A stretch of 64,000 nucleotides of DNA from Nematostella vectensis (Eukaryota; Cnidaria; Anthozoa; Actiniaria; Edwardsiidae): positions 4,401,501 to 4,465,500 of the forward strand of contig NC_064047.1 in assembly GCF_932526225.1 (NCBI RefSeq). The letters run 5' to 3'. The notes below the pieces were generated by a model. It saw only the letters and a list, made by a program, of their open reading frames with translations. It did no database searches and was not told the DNA's origin. The position numbers and the translations under genes are program-made. Of the stretch, positions 19,424 through 39,944 are shown piece by piece (position 1 is the first letter of the stretch; every line of letters begins with the position of its first letter).

Positions 19424-22400
19424 TCATGATACAACAAGTTTGGTGATGTCCATAGCACGCACTTCAATTCCATGCAGGGCTTTGTCATCAATTGGAATCA
19501 AGCTTGAAATGTTCTTATCTCAATCAGCAATGAGTTTGGTACAAATTCTCCAAAGGCAACCCTTCTTTATGGTTTTAATTTACCTCTGATTATTGGTGCA
19601 GTTTTTGCTTGCATAAGTTGGACCAGTTCATTAGTGGCCTAGTTCATCCATACACATGTTAGTTTAAGCCTAATGGCTCTTCTTCCATGATTTCTTTGCA
19701 GTTAGAAAGTATTGCAATCGGGTGTTATATTTTAACACTATGAAGTCCCTTTTCACTGACTACTGCACTGTCCTATCAAATCACTGCAGTCTGGTGTATT
19801 CAAACGACTCCTGTACAGTCCTATTAAGTCAATGTTTTGATCTGGTGCATTCAAACACTGCTCTCTTACCACTATCAGAATAAAATCAGAATTCCAATGA
19901 GGTGGGACCATATGCAGTCTCCATTGTCTTATCATTTCAGGGTATCCATGTAATGGTTTCATACGCTGCTGAGTTTAACCAGGCCCTTATCGCTGTCGGC
20001 TTTGAGTGCATCTTCCATGTTTTTTTCTGGAGTTCTGGTGCTGTCTTTTGTCTCATCAACAGTTGTCACCTGACTGATGCCATTTGGCGATCCTGGACGA
20101 GGCTGAAATGATCAAGAAAAGATCACTGCTTAGAAATACAAAAAGCATTTCTCAGGAGGTGAGGTTGGGGCTTCAGCAAGAGAGTCTGATGGTTGTGGTT
20201 GGTGTGTATACATGGGGTGGGAGTGGGTACATGTGGGGAGTGGAAGAAGAGAGTGTGATGGTTGTGGTTGGTGTGTATACATGAGGTGAGAGTGGGTACA
20301 TGTGGGGAGCGGAAGAAGAGAGTCTGATGGTTGTGGTTGGTGTGTAAACATGGGGTGGGAGTGGGTACATGTTAGGAGTGGAAAAAGAGAGTGTGATGGT
20401 TGTGGTTGGTGTGTATACATGGGGTGAGAGTGGGTACATGTGGGGAGCGGAAGAAGAGAGTCTGATGGTTGTGGTTGGTGTGTATACATGGGGTGAGAGT
20501 GGGTACATGTAGGGAGTGGAAGAAGAGAGTCTGATGGTTGTGGTTGGTGTGTATACATGAGGTGAGAGTGGGTACATGTGGGGAGCGGAAGAAGAGAGTC
20601 TGATGGTTGTGGTTGGTGTGTAAACATGGGGTGGGAGTGGGTACATGTTAGGAGTGGAAAAAGAGAGTGTGATAATTGTGGTTGGTGTGTATACATGGGG
20701 TGAGAGTGGGTACATGTGGGGAGCGGAAGAAGAGAGTCTGATGGTTGTGGTTGGTGTGTATACATGGGGTGAGAGTGGGTACATGTAGGGAGTGGAAGAA
20801 GAGAGTGTGATGGTTGTGGTTGGTGTGTATACATGAGGTGAAAGTGGGTACATGTGGGGAGCAGAAGAAGAGAGTCTGATGGTTGTGGTTGGTGTGTAAA
20901 CATGGGGTGGGAGTGGGTACATGTTAGGAGTGGAAGAAGAGAGTCTGCTGGTTGTGGTTGGTGTGTATACATGGGGTGGGAATGGGTACACGTTGGGAGT
21001 GGAAGAAGAGAGTCTGATGGTTGTGGTCGGTGTGTATACATGGGGTGGGAGAGGGTACATGTGGGGAGTGGAAGAAGAGAGTCTGATGGTTGTGGTTGGT
21101 GTGTATACATGGGGTGGGAGAGGGTACATGTTAGGAGTGGAAGAAGAGAGTCTGATGGTTGTGGTTGGTGTGTATACATGGGGTGGGAGTGGATACATGT
21201 GGGGAGTGGAAGAAGAGAGTCTGATGGTTGTGGTTGGTGTGTATACATGGGGTGGGAGTGGATACATGTGGGGAGTGGAAGAAGAGAGTCTGATGGTTGT
21301 GGCTGGTGTGTATACATGGGGTGGGACTGGATACATGTGGGGAGTGGAAGAAGAGAGTCTGATGGTTGTGGTTGGTGTGTATACATGGGGTGGGAGAGGG
21401 TACATGTTAGGAGTGGAAGAAGAGAGTCTGATGGTTGTGGTTGGTGTGTATACATGGGGTGGGAGTGGATACATGTGGGGAGTGGAAGAAGAGAGTCTGA
21501 TGGTTGTGGTTGGTGTGTATACATGGGGTGGGAGTGGATACATGTGGGGAGTGGAAGAAGAGAGTGTGATGGTTGTGGTTGGTGTGTATACATGGGGTGG
21601 GAGTTGATACATGTGGGGAGTGGAAGAAGAGAGTCTGATGGTTGTGGTTGGTGTGTATACATGGGGTGGGAATGGGTACATGTTGGGAGTGGAAGAAGAG
21701 AGTCTGATGGTTGTGGTCGGTGTGTATACATGGGGTGGGAGAGGGTACATGTTGGGAGTGGAAGAAGAGAGTCTGATGGTTGTGGTTGGTGTGTATACAT
21801 GGGGTGGGAGTGGGTACATGTTGGGAGTAGAAGAAGAGAGTCTGATGGTTGTGGTTGGTGTGTATACATGGGGTGGGAGTGGGTACATGTTGGGAGTAGA
21901 AGAAGAGAGTCTGATGGTTGTGGTTGGTGTGTATACATGGGGTGGGAGTGGGTACATTTTGGGAGTGGAAGAAGAGAGTCTGATGGTTGTGGTTGGTGTG
22001 TATACATGGGGTGAGAGTGGATACATGTGGGGAGCGGAAGAAGAGAGTCTGATGGTTGTGGTTGGTGTGTATACATGGGGTGGGAGTGGGTACATTTTGG
22101 GAGTGGAAGAAGAGAGTCTGATGGTTGTGGTTGGTGTGTATACATGGGGTGAGAGTGGGTACATGTGGGGAGCGGAAGAAGAGAGTCTGATGGTTGTGGT
22201 TGGTGTGTAAACATGGGGTGGGAGTGGGTACATGTTAGGAGTGGAAAAAGAGAGTGTGATGGTTGTGGTCGGTGTGTATACATGGGGTGGGAGAGGGTAC
22301 ATGTGGGGAGTGGAAGAAGAGAGTCTGATGGTTGTGGTTGGTGTGTATACATGGGGTGGGAGAGGGTACATGTTAGGAGTGGAAGAAGAGAGTCTGATGG

Positions 22401-24398
22401 TTGTGGTTGGTGTGTATACATGGGGTGGGAGTGGATACATGTGGGGAGTGGAAGAAGAGAGTCTGATGGTTGTGGTTGGTGTGTATACATGGGGTGGGAG
22501 TGGATACATGTGGGGAGTGGAAGAAGAGAGTCTGATGGTTGTGGTTGGTGTGTATACATGAGGTGAGAGTGGGTTCATGTGGGGAGCGGAAGAAGAGAGT
22601 CTGATGGTTGTGGTTGGTGTGTAAACATGGGGTGGGAGTGGGTACATGTTAGGAGTGGAAAAAGAGAGTGTGATGGTTGTGGTTGGTGTGTATACATGGG
22701 GTGAGAGTGGGTACATGTGGGGAGCGGAAGAAGAGAGTCTGATGGTTGTGGTTGGTGTGTAAACATGGGGTGGGAGTGGGTACATGTTAGGAGTGGAAGA
22801 AGAGAGTCTGATGGTTGTGGTTGGTGTGTATACATGGGGTGGGAATGGGTACACGTTGGGAGTGGAAGAAGAGAGTCTGATGGTTGTGGTCGGTGTGTAT
22901 ACATGGGGTGGGAGAGGGTACATGTGGGGAGCGGAAGAAGAGAGTCTGATGGTTGTGGTTGGTGTGTATACATGGGGTGGGAGAGGGTACATGTTAGGAG
23001 TGGAAGAAGAGAGTCTGATGGTTGTGGTTGGTGTGTATACATGGGGTGGGAGTGGATACATGTGGGGAGTGGAAGAAGAGAGTCTGATGGTTGTGGTTGG
23101 TGTGTATACATGGGGTGGGAGTGGATACATGTGGGGAGTGGAAGAAGAGAGTCTGATGGTTGTGGTTGGTGTGTATACATGGGGTGGGAGAGGGTACATG
23201 TTAGGAGTGGAAGAAGAGAGTCTGATGGTTGTGGTTGGTGTGTATACATGGGGTGGGAGTGGATACATGTGGGGAGTGGAAGAAGAGAGTCTGATGGTTG
23301 TGGTTGGTGTGTATACATGGGGTGGGAGTGGATACATGTGGGGAGTGGAAGAAGAGAGTGTGATGGTTGTGGTTGGTGTGTATACATGGGGTGGGAGTGG
23401 ATACATGTGGGGAGTGGAAGAAGAGAGTCTGATGGTTGTGGTTGGTGTGTATACATGGGGTGGGAATGGGTACATGTTGGGAGTGGAAGAAGAGAGTCTG
23501 ATGGTTGTGGTCGGTGTGTATACATGGGGTGGGAGAGGGTACATGTTGGGAGTAGAAGAAGAGAGTCTGATGGTTGTGGTTGGTGTGTATACATGGGGTG
23601 GGAGTGGGTACATGTTGGGAGTAGAAGAAGAGAGTCTGATGGTTGTGGTTGGTGTGTATACATGGGGTGGGAGTGGGTACATGTTGGGAGTAGAAGAAGA
23701 GAGTCTGATGGTTGTGGTTGGTGTGTATACATGGGGTGGGAGTGGGTACATGTTGGGAGTGGAAGAAGAGAGTGTGATGGTTGTGGTTGGTGTGTATACA
23801 TGGGGTGGGAGTGGGTACATGTGGGGAGTGGAAGAAGAGAGTCTGATGGTTGTGGTTGGTGTGTAAACATGGGGTGGGAGTGGGTACATGTGGGGAGTGG
23901 AAGAAGAGAGTGTGATGGTTGTGATTGGTGTGTATACATGGGGTGGGAATGGGTACATGTTGGGAGTAGAAGAAGAGAGTCTGATGGTTGTGGTTGGTGT
24001 GTATACATGGGGTGGGAGTGGGTACATGTGGGGAGTGGAAGAAGAGAGTCTGATGGTTGTGGTTGGTGTGTATACATGGGGTGGGAGTGGGTACATGTTG
24101 GGAGTAGAAGAAGAGAGTGTGATGGTTGTGGTTGGTGTGTATACATGGGGTGGGAGTGGATACATGTTGAGAGTGCTTGGGCCAGTTCCAAGAAACCAGG
24201 AATAAATACGGCCATCTTGACATTTGATTCAATAAAAAGAGCATTCATCCCTAGGTTAGCATTGACCTGCTTTCTAGGAACCCGGCCCTGGAAGAATGTT
24301 CGGGTGCTAGTAGCTTTGGCATGTGTGAGGGGATGGGAGTGGTGGGAGAAACTGTGATGGTAGTAGTCAGGATCATACTCAGAACTTTTCTTGAGGGT

Positions 24399-24429
<31 letters not shown>

Positions 24430-27400
24430 GAGAGTTTTCTGATAAAAATCTGATCACCCACGAACCAAAAAAGGATTTTTATGCCTTTTTTGTATCTTCA
24501 AGGGACGATTTGGCCACAATAAGTCTGACTAATGGATTGATGAGATACCAGAGTGATCTAGCTTGCGCATTATAGTTTTGTCTACAAATAGCATGTCTAC
24601 TGGACTTTCGGCAATTGTAGGGGGGTGCATTCGCAACACCTTCAACCCCCTGGGAACAGGCCTGGTGGTTGTGGTGTGTGAAGCCCAGGCACCTAATGGG
24701 AGCTGTGGGAGAGAGTGTGATGGGTGTGGTTTGTTTCTACATAGGGGGAGGGGTAGGGGGGTGGATGGAGGGTTGTGGCTTTCACCTGGCTAGTGGTCCC
24801 TAGAGCACCATAACTATCAGCACTCTCGGGTGGTTCAGGTATCACCATTCCTCTTCTATCTAATAAACTAAAACAAAGGCCATGGCAATCAATCTTAGTT
24901 CAAAGGCAACATTGTTCTAATAGCATACAGTAGTAACCATCTGACCACCAAGAAATAACAAAGACCAATCACAATACAGTAAATAAATGTATGTATGTTA
25001 AATGGAGATGTCTACCTAATAGGGGCACAATTTATAAAGTTTAACTGTCATGAGAAACTCTATACATTTTGACCTTAAGTACAATTTTGTTCATTACAAG
25101 TTGTATATTCAACTGCAAGTTTGAAATTAAGCTGGGCCCTAATGGGCAACAAATGAGACCAACAGTGTCATGTGTGGCATTTGGTACTGTTTTGTTAATT
25201 ATCTGAAGCTAACCTTGGCTCCATTGGACCACAAATGACAGCTAAGCAGTTACCACAGGAACTACCAACACTGTAGGGATTATAATTATCTTGCCCTCGC
25301 CTGGAGGAAAAGGAACCTTTGATCTGTTGGAAGAGAAAAAAAAAATTAATGAAACAATACAAGAACAAAGTGGTTTGTGTTGTTGGTGGTAGTTGTGACT
25401 GTTGCAGTCCTTAATGGGTTTGATCAGACGCATACCAAGGGTGTTTGCAGGGTGTGTTCGCACATTGGCCACAAAATAGTAAGTCTTTTCTTATTGGAGG
25501 ATCAGCAAATATCCATTTTCCAGATACCTATGACTCCCCCTCAGCAATCCTGGGTAAATGATATTGCATGAAGATGGTCATAATAATGAAGATTATTATT
25601 ATCATAAATAATGACTGTTACTAATAATGGTGAAAAATATACTGAAAGCAAGGTGATAATGATGCCTAATCAAGCAAAACAGCCATGGAAGAGTTAGGGA
25701 GAAAAAGGCCCACTCAATAGAAAGTCTGCTCCAAGATTTACTTGTTCTTGTCTGCTTGACTATACAGTACTTGCTGTATCTACAGTAGAGACCTCCATTT
25801 AGTGGCCAACCTTATTTGAGCAGCCACTTCTCCTGCAGAAGTGGACCCATGAGTTTCAAGAAACCAAGGGGGCAGATTCATTGTTCTCCCATGGATTTTC
25901 TTATATTTCTTGTTATTTGAAGCCAAATATCTTAAAATAGTTGGGGCCCACTTGGCTAACCACTAGATCCGCCTCTGTCCTGACCACGAAGTTGGCCGGT
26001 TAATGGAGGTAATACTGTGTGAGGGACTGACTTACATCTTCATTAGTAGTTTGATTGGATGCCACAAGGTATGTGTGGAAACCCGTTAGACCAACGATGG
26101 ACCAGATGGAGAAAAAGCACACAACAGCTTCCAGAATAGTGATGAACAGTCAAGGAAGATCAAGACTTGGCAAGGGATAGCGTTATGGCTTGTTAGAATG
26201 TTGAATATGTCGGATATAGAGAAAATCTATAACTAAGGTCTGAAAACAGCTGATAGCTCGCATTTCTGTGAATATTTTTAAAAACAATTGACACTATAAT
26301 TAAGGAAATAACATTTTTTTTATTGATTGTCCAACAGAAGTCCAACTTCCAATTAAGCTAGGGAAAAAATGAATCTAAATACCTATTATTTGGTTCTTTT
26401 AATTGTGAAAACATCAATGCAATGTTTTTTCAGGAAGGATTAGAGCTAACTTTGAATGCTTGATCCATTTATTGCTCATTAATAATATTTCAATGGAAAT
26501 CTTTCTGTACTTGTTGGTGTTTTGTTGTTATAGTGTAACTGTCCTTAATGATTACTGTGATAAACAGTAAAAGGATATCTTGCTGGGGATTCTTTCATAG
26601 CATCAACAAAAGATCTGTTTTCTCTATTGGTTACTGGAAAAAAAAATGGTACAAGGATCATGAAAGAGAAAGCATACTTTAATAAATGTATTTACAATGT
26701 AAATCAATCTCATTCCCAGAGCCTGTCCAATGCTCGAGTGTTGCTATTAAAAGCTGCAACCTAGATTTCTGGCAGTAGTGATGTGGAATTTCTCGGGACC
26801 TTTCATTTGGCAAAACTTGCACAAAAAATAAGAAAGGCTCAGGGATCAAGATGGATCAGCTGCATATCTGAAGCAGGATTTAGAGTGGATTTACAGTGCT
26901 CAACAAGACAACTAACTTACACATGACTAGATGAATGATGACAAAAGCGAATATATAACAGCAGTGAATAGATAGGGAGAGAAGGAACATGTAGAAGAAC
27001 TTGTAATTTCTCTTGCCGACACAGTTACCAACCTACAAAACAAGACAAACAACAATCAGAACATACTTAGCACACTTGACTGAACCCTCAATAACTCAAA
27101 CATCTGACAAGCTACAGTAAAATAAGGTTATTTTATTTAAATTTTTTTTTCCTCTCCAGATAACTTGAGCTACTTTTATTTTTTTCTTGGAGGTTAAAGT
27201 ACAGTGATTGAAATTCAAACTGTAAAACATTGAGTATTATCAAGCTTTAATTATTCCCAGGGCAGAGTTCTCAATCCACCTCTATATATTTACATGAGAT
27301 GAGCATGTTTCAGCTACAATACTCAATGGGGTTCAAATACAGTAGCTCAAGATTGCAGGTCAGATTTTGAAATGTCACCGACTAAACACAGAAATGGCAC

Positions 27401-30400
27401 ATCAAATTGCATTTCATATGAGCAAACAAAGCAGAAGATTCAGTGATTTTATAGGGTACATTTGTAGCCTTGCAAACGCTGTCATTATCTCGTTATAATG
27501 GATTATTTTCATTCAGAATTTGACATATTTTGTACCAAAGATGTAAGATACAACAAATATTGCAATATCTACTTACCCAAGGGCAGTGATGGTCAAACCG
27601 TTCTGCAAATAGAAAACAAAAAAGATAATTAAATAACTATGACTTAAGTAACCATCCATGCAAGAACTAGGCAAAGTCCTGTTGTCCTGCGGCAAAAAGC
27701 TTTATCAAAGCTTTCCCACATAGGATATTTTTTTGCAATAAACACAAAGGCACAATATATAGAATATAGTGAGATTTTGAGGAAATTACATTGAACGTGT
27801 GCTCCCTAATATATCTTATCTGACATTTTCAGTTTTGAACCATTTAAAAGAAGAAAGAACAATTGTTTATCTTGACATAATTTTCACAAGGTTTTGGATA
27901 AATTTTGGATAAAGGCATTTTTAACATACAAGCGTGCATATGACGTTAGGTTGCCTAGATCTTACATGAAGCATTACTTAAATAGCAAGTTTCAAGCAAA
28001 AGAAGTGAGCCAATGCAGGTGAATACAAAGAATGCATGAACATTCTCACAAAAATTAGTCTTGTTATGCAGCATTACTTAAATAGCAAGTTTCAAGCAAA
28101 AGAAGTGAGCCAATGCAGGTGAATACAAAGAATGTATGAACATTCTCACAAAAATTAGTCTTGTTATACGGCATTACTTAAACAGCAAGTTTCAAGCAAA
28201 AGAAGTGAGCCAATGCAGGTGAATACAAAGAATGTATGAACATTCTCACAAAAATTAGGCTTGGTATGCGGTCCAAAATCTTGTGACACCCGCCTAATAC
28301 GGGTGAGTTGACAGCGATGACAAAGTTGATACTCACCGACACAATTGTCACACATGCTACAGTGAGAAGTTCGTGGCGGGCGGAATATTTTACACGTGAA
28401 ACAGAACTTGAGTTTGATTGTCTGCCCATTGACGGTCACCTCTTTTGTGCGCGGAGGGGGTCTGTATGTCTGAGGGTCCCCTGATGGTGGCTCAGCTGAC
28501 AAACACAAAGATTGTCAGTGTTATTGCTCACAAAATATGCTTTCTGTGCTCAGTAGAAGACAAGACACAAGACTTCTTAAAAAACAATCAAAGTAGCAAT
28601 GTCATCACCAGTTTACTTCCAGTTGATAGTGTAACAATCTCTGGTGATTTTTAACGGAAAAAGTGACAAATATTTTAGAATTGTAAAAGCAGTGTGTTTT
28701 GGAAGGTTATTTGAGGATGTGACTGATTAGAGCAGATGGCCTGTTATATAGCACAGATTCTAATAGATTTGTTTGTCTCTTGCCGGTTTAGGCTTCCGTC
28801 GGCCCTCTGGAAGTAAACTGGTGACAATGCTGCTTACAAGCATACATACAACAAAATGTTTTCCTAGCTAATCAAATACACAATTTCTTTACACATTTAA
28901 GGTTCCATGCAATAAAAACATTCCACTTGCAAAACATGTGAATGCCTGCATGCATAAATGTCATTTTCCTTTTGTGAACTTGTTAACCTTCCTTTAACAA
29001 TGTTAATGGAATAGCTGTATGTATTTTAAAGAAATTATGACTGAAACAGATAGTCAGCAAATTGGACATATAGGCATCACATTGAGTCCTTACCCATGCT
29101 CTTCTCAATGTAGGCTGCTTCATCTGCCGACGCCCTCGGCACAATCCCAGGATCACTAAAGGCTGTCCTGAGCAAGGTGGCCATGACAAAGAAGAATAAC
29201 CAGGCAGCTATGATGGGTACAGCAGGAGAAAGGTGTTTGAATAGGTAAACAGAGCTGCGGAGTAAACAAACATGTCTAGGTAAACAAACAACCTTATAAT
29301 CTTTTAACTGTCAGTGGGCTGTTTTAGAAGCAAAAGGGGCCCAGTTGACACGAAAATGGAAATAAAATTTCAACCATTTCTTCAGCTGTAATTCAAAGCT
29401 GTAAACTTTACTACTTTCTGCAGTATCACCTGTTCCTTTGCATGACACAGCTCATTAAATTTACTCTCTAAGAAGTTGGTCACAAGTTCAGCACAACAAA
29501 ACATCAATGTTAAATTATCTTATTTGAGTCAATTTTATGGATTTGCAAAGGGGTTTGTATGAGTGCCTCTTCTTAATATCATCGCAACACAAGGTAACAG
29601 TAATTGGTATAAGCTTTATGTATGCTTTAGGTGATCCAACAATTGAATAAATCCAGAAATGATTGTGTAGAGTATGTAAATAAGAAAGATTACAGTCAAG
29701 CAAAACAATTTTATAGGATTATATACCAAACAACATTTAATCTGCTGCATAATAATTGCAATTTCAAGATTTTTTTTCTTTTAGTCCAAAGTATACACTC
29801 AGTACACAGGAAATCTTGAACAAACTAATAACCATTAAGATCTCTTGAAAACATTTTTGGGACAGTTGTCTCATTTAAAAATAGACAGTTTGAAAAATTG
29901 TGTGTGTAAACATATAGTGTAACAATATATTTCAGCATTGAAATCATAAATATGCAATCAATTCAAAAGCTACATTATTGTTCTAAAATCACATTAGAAA
30001 GAACAATAGTCTAAGAGCTAAAGCTTGTTTTTAAAACACAAGCTTCATTTACACTGTACAAAATCTACAGGCATAAACATCTGGAAAACATATGAAAAAA
30101 AAACTACTTCTTCTCTTTAGAGGGTATGGATCTACTGCTATGAAGATAAGTAACTCACTGCTACTATATGAAAAATAAGTAAACAGCAATAAATATTGGC
30201 TATTAAAGGCTATTATTTTCTAGGAAAAAGGAATGTAAAGGGCATAACTGGCAATCATCATCTGTCTATCACTTTATGGAGCCATTTTAACATTATGTAT
30301 GACTAGCATTATTATAACATCTAGCTTTTGTAGCAAGTTTGTTTAGGAAGACCGCAATACATATTATATTACTTTATCAGACAGAAACTAAAAACCACTA

Positions 30401-31518
30401 TTAGTTTAGGAGAAATAAATATAATTGTATCACCACAGGGAGCTGGTTTGATTAAAGTTTAATTTGTTTTCAAGCTTAGCAGTGTTACTGATTTAGAAGA
30501 CAAATTTGTATGTGTCTTTAGTCTGCGGTTCAGAAGCCTGGTGTTGTGTGTGCTCTCCCACTGGCTAGCAGCATGACAGTTATTATTTGCCACGAAATGG
30601 CTTCCTTGTCACAGAGCAGCTGTGGTGGTACCAACAATGGCAGTCACCTACATTTATCAAAGCTTATTAAAGTGCTGTTTTTAGCTATCCCTATTAATTA
30701 AGAAGACAACTCCTATTAAGCGGCCAAATAGGGATCAATCTTAGAAAAAATTATTCTGTTAGGACTCTGTATTTTATTAAGCTAGGAAATAGAGCTGGCT
30801 AGGAGATGCAAAGTTATTCTCAGTCGGGAATTAGCCATCAGCCAGCCCATGGGAGACAAAAATTATCATAACATTGTTATTTGGACGTGTGAGTTAAAAA
30901 TACTGATAAACCAAGTTTTCCTGAAAGTTGGTAAAAAATTTGTAAGGGAAAAAATAACAGAGATTAGTACAGACGTAAAATAAATCTTGACGGGCGTTCT
31001 CAGGGATAAAATGTACACAAAACAAATTATAAGTAAAACATATAAAAACGTATCGATGCGTGCAATGAAGCAGCCAAAACATCAAAGATTAGCATAGAAA
31101 TTGTTTCCTTTAGAAATTATACACTATCCCCCTTATATCGGTAAACGAGGAATATGAACGTTAAAGGGCGGACAGAGAATAATATTAAATAGACACTTAA
31201 TACATTTGTTAACAGTATAATCCATTCTTAAAAGTAAATTTATTTATGACCTTACTTAGCTAAAGAGCAAAACGTCAACCCATTTTACATCGGCACGAAA
31301 CATGGGAATCTGCACAAATGATCAAATACTTACTCGAATGCGAAGAACAATCCTGTCGTTATAACTATGAGGATGACAGTGAAGTAAAAAACACCGTTAT
31401 TTCTCGCCATTATGATGCGGCCATCACAGTAGAACTTATTTCGTCCGGGAAAAACCTCCCAATTTCGCCGTGACATGATCGGAGAATATTGCTTGGTTTT
31501 CGCCGTTTCGCTGGTCAT
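19424..31518 (-). CDS. ZDHHC9/14/18-type protein S-palmitoyltransferase
   Basis: Transfers palmitate to protein cysteines at Golgi or plasma membrane. Exons (- strand order): 31518-31334, 29254-29094, 28495-28337, 27602-27577, 27032-26921, 26633-26579, 26138-26036, 25323-25214. All join in phase for 303 codons. The frame starts [12 protein letters not shown], as in ZDHHC14. TM1 is in exon 1 and TM2 ([16 protein letters not shown]) in exon 2. The Cys-rich domain has [21 protein letters not shown] and the catalytic [10 protein letters not shown]3 and TM4 ([20 protein letters not shown]) follow, then the TTxE motif (TTNED) and NPYSVG of the PaCCT motif. Probable C-terminal exons are 20102-19965 and 19513-19424, ending KLVVS and TGA; these rest on coding character and phase only. 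At least one exon between 25213 and 20103 is missing from my model, because exon 8 ends in phase 2 and 20102 needs phase 0. Met31476 is an alternative start. Confidence 0.85.
20166..24165. repeat. VNTR, 69-bp unit, about 58 copies
   Basis: The unit carries GAGAGTCTGATGGTTGTGG, GTGTGTATACATGGGGTGGG and GTACATGTGGGGAGTGG. Its period of 69 bp is a multiple of three, so huge frames stay open on both strands (over 1300 codons on the - strand). It lies in a ZDHHC intron about 60 bp from the acceptor of the exon at 20102, is purine-rich on the + strand, and carries block-wise variants (GGAGCGG, TTAGGAG, TGAGAG) that recur in runs, indicating block duplication. Confidence 0.95.
26139..26578 (-). other. 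U12-type AT-AC intron in the ZDHHC gene
   Basis: Read on the - strand, the donor is ATATCCTTTT and a branch-site match TTCCTTGAC (26157-26149) lies 11 nt before the acceptor, which ends TCATCAC. These match the minor-spliceosome AT-AC consensus. Joining 26633-26579 to 26138-26036 restores [17 protein letters not shown], the ZDHHC14-like sequence. No GT-AG alternative at this donor gives that join. Confidence 0.9.
27971..28270. repeat. 100-bp tandem triplication in a ZDHHC intron
   Basis: Three near-identical 100-bp units start GCATTACTTAAATAGCAAGT at 27971, 28071 and 28171. They lie just beyond the donor of the exon ending at 28337 and contain no exon sequence. Confidence 0.9.
28588..28838. 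mobile_element. TTAA-type MITE family (copy 3)
   Basis: The left end has ATCACCAGTTTACTTCC and the right end GGAAGTAAACTGGTGACAAT, as in the copy at 5301-5554. The internal GATGGCCTGTT segment is also shared. The outermost bases have diverged. Confidence 0.7.
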
Positions 31519-32107
31519 TTGTGGGCATGGAACGTATCAAACCCAAACAGATACAACCTGCAGTTCTCCAAGCCTGCCTTGGTGTCCTGGGAAGGTTATT
31601 TGGGGGATTAAACGGGTAGTTTTTTGTTCGAGACCGGTGGCATTTCAAAGCCCATCTTGAAGACAAGTTTTCATCCGCTGAGCGCCACCCGACTCTCAAA
31701 TACACTACGCATGCGCATTGGTACGCGAACAGGGAGCCCAACAGGCTGCATTAGCATAAATTATGTTGATGGTTTTTGCCGCCTTTATCCTTTTGCAAAC
31801 ACTTTCTTTTAAAAATAGTGCTTTTCTTGGTATTTTAAGCTAAAACTGCTAAAGAAATTAGCACAATTGTCCTCCAGGCTTTTAAAAGCAGTACATTAAA
31901 ACAAATGGCTAAAATAATGCATCATTCTCATGGCAATAGAAACATGATTAAATGGCAGGACATGATATAAAAAATACTATGATTTCATTAGAGAATTATT
32001 GATCAAGTAAGAGTTAAAGGCAAGTAAGTCGATTTTGTCTCCTGCTGACGGGCACCCTGTGTAAAGCCAGCGGCTTTTACGTGCGACGTAACACACTTAT
32101 GATTCCA

Positions 32108-32110
<3 letters not shown>
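31519..32110. promoter_or_regulatory. Shared head-to-head promoter region of the ZDHHC and TEX9-like genes
   Basis: About 600 bp separate the ZDHHC start codon (- strand) from the first candidate TEX9 start (+ strand). The sequence is locally GC-richer near 31500-31740. I see no clear TATA box. Shared control is an inference from the divergent arrangement. Confidence 0.4.

Positions 32111-39944
<7,834 letters not shown>

Noticed and set aside
19902..20111. Hydrophobic + strand ORF suggesting a membrane segment
   Set aside because: The antisense frame is more convincing: a polypyrimidine acceptor followed by a polar, charged open frame ending at a GTATGA donor, consistent with the ZDHHC C-terminus.
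20130..24461. Very long - strand ORFs (809, 1330 and 628 codons) and + strand ORFs of several hundred codons
   Set aside because: They only reflect a 69-bp tandem unit whose length is a multiple of three and which lacks stops in several frames on both strands. Composition is purely periodic and a real - strand gene places this region in an intron.
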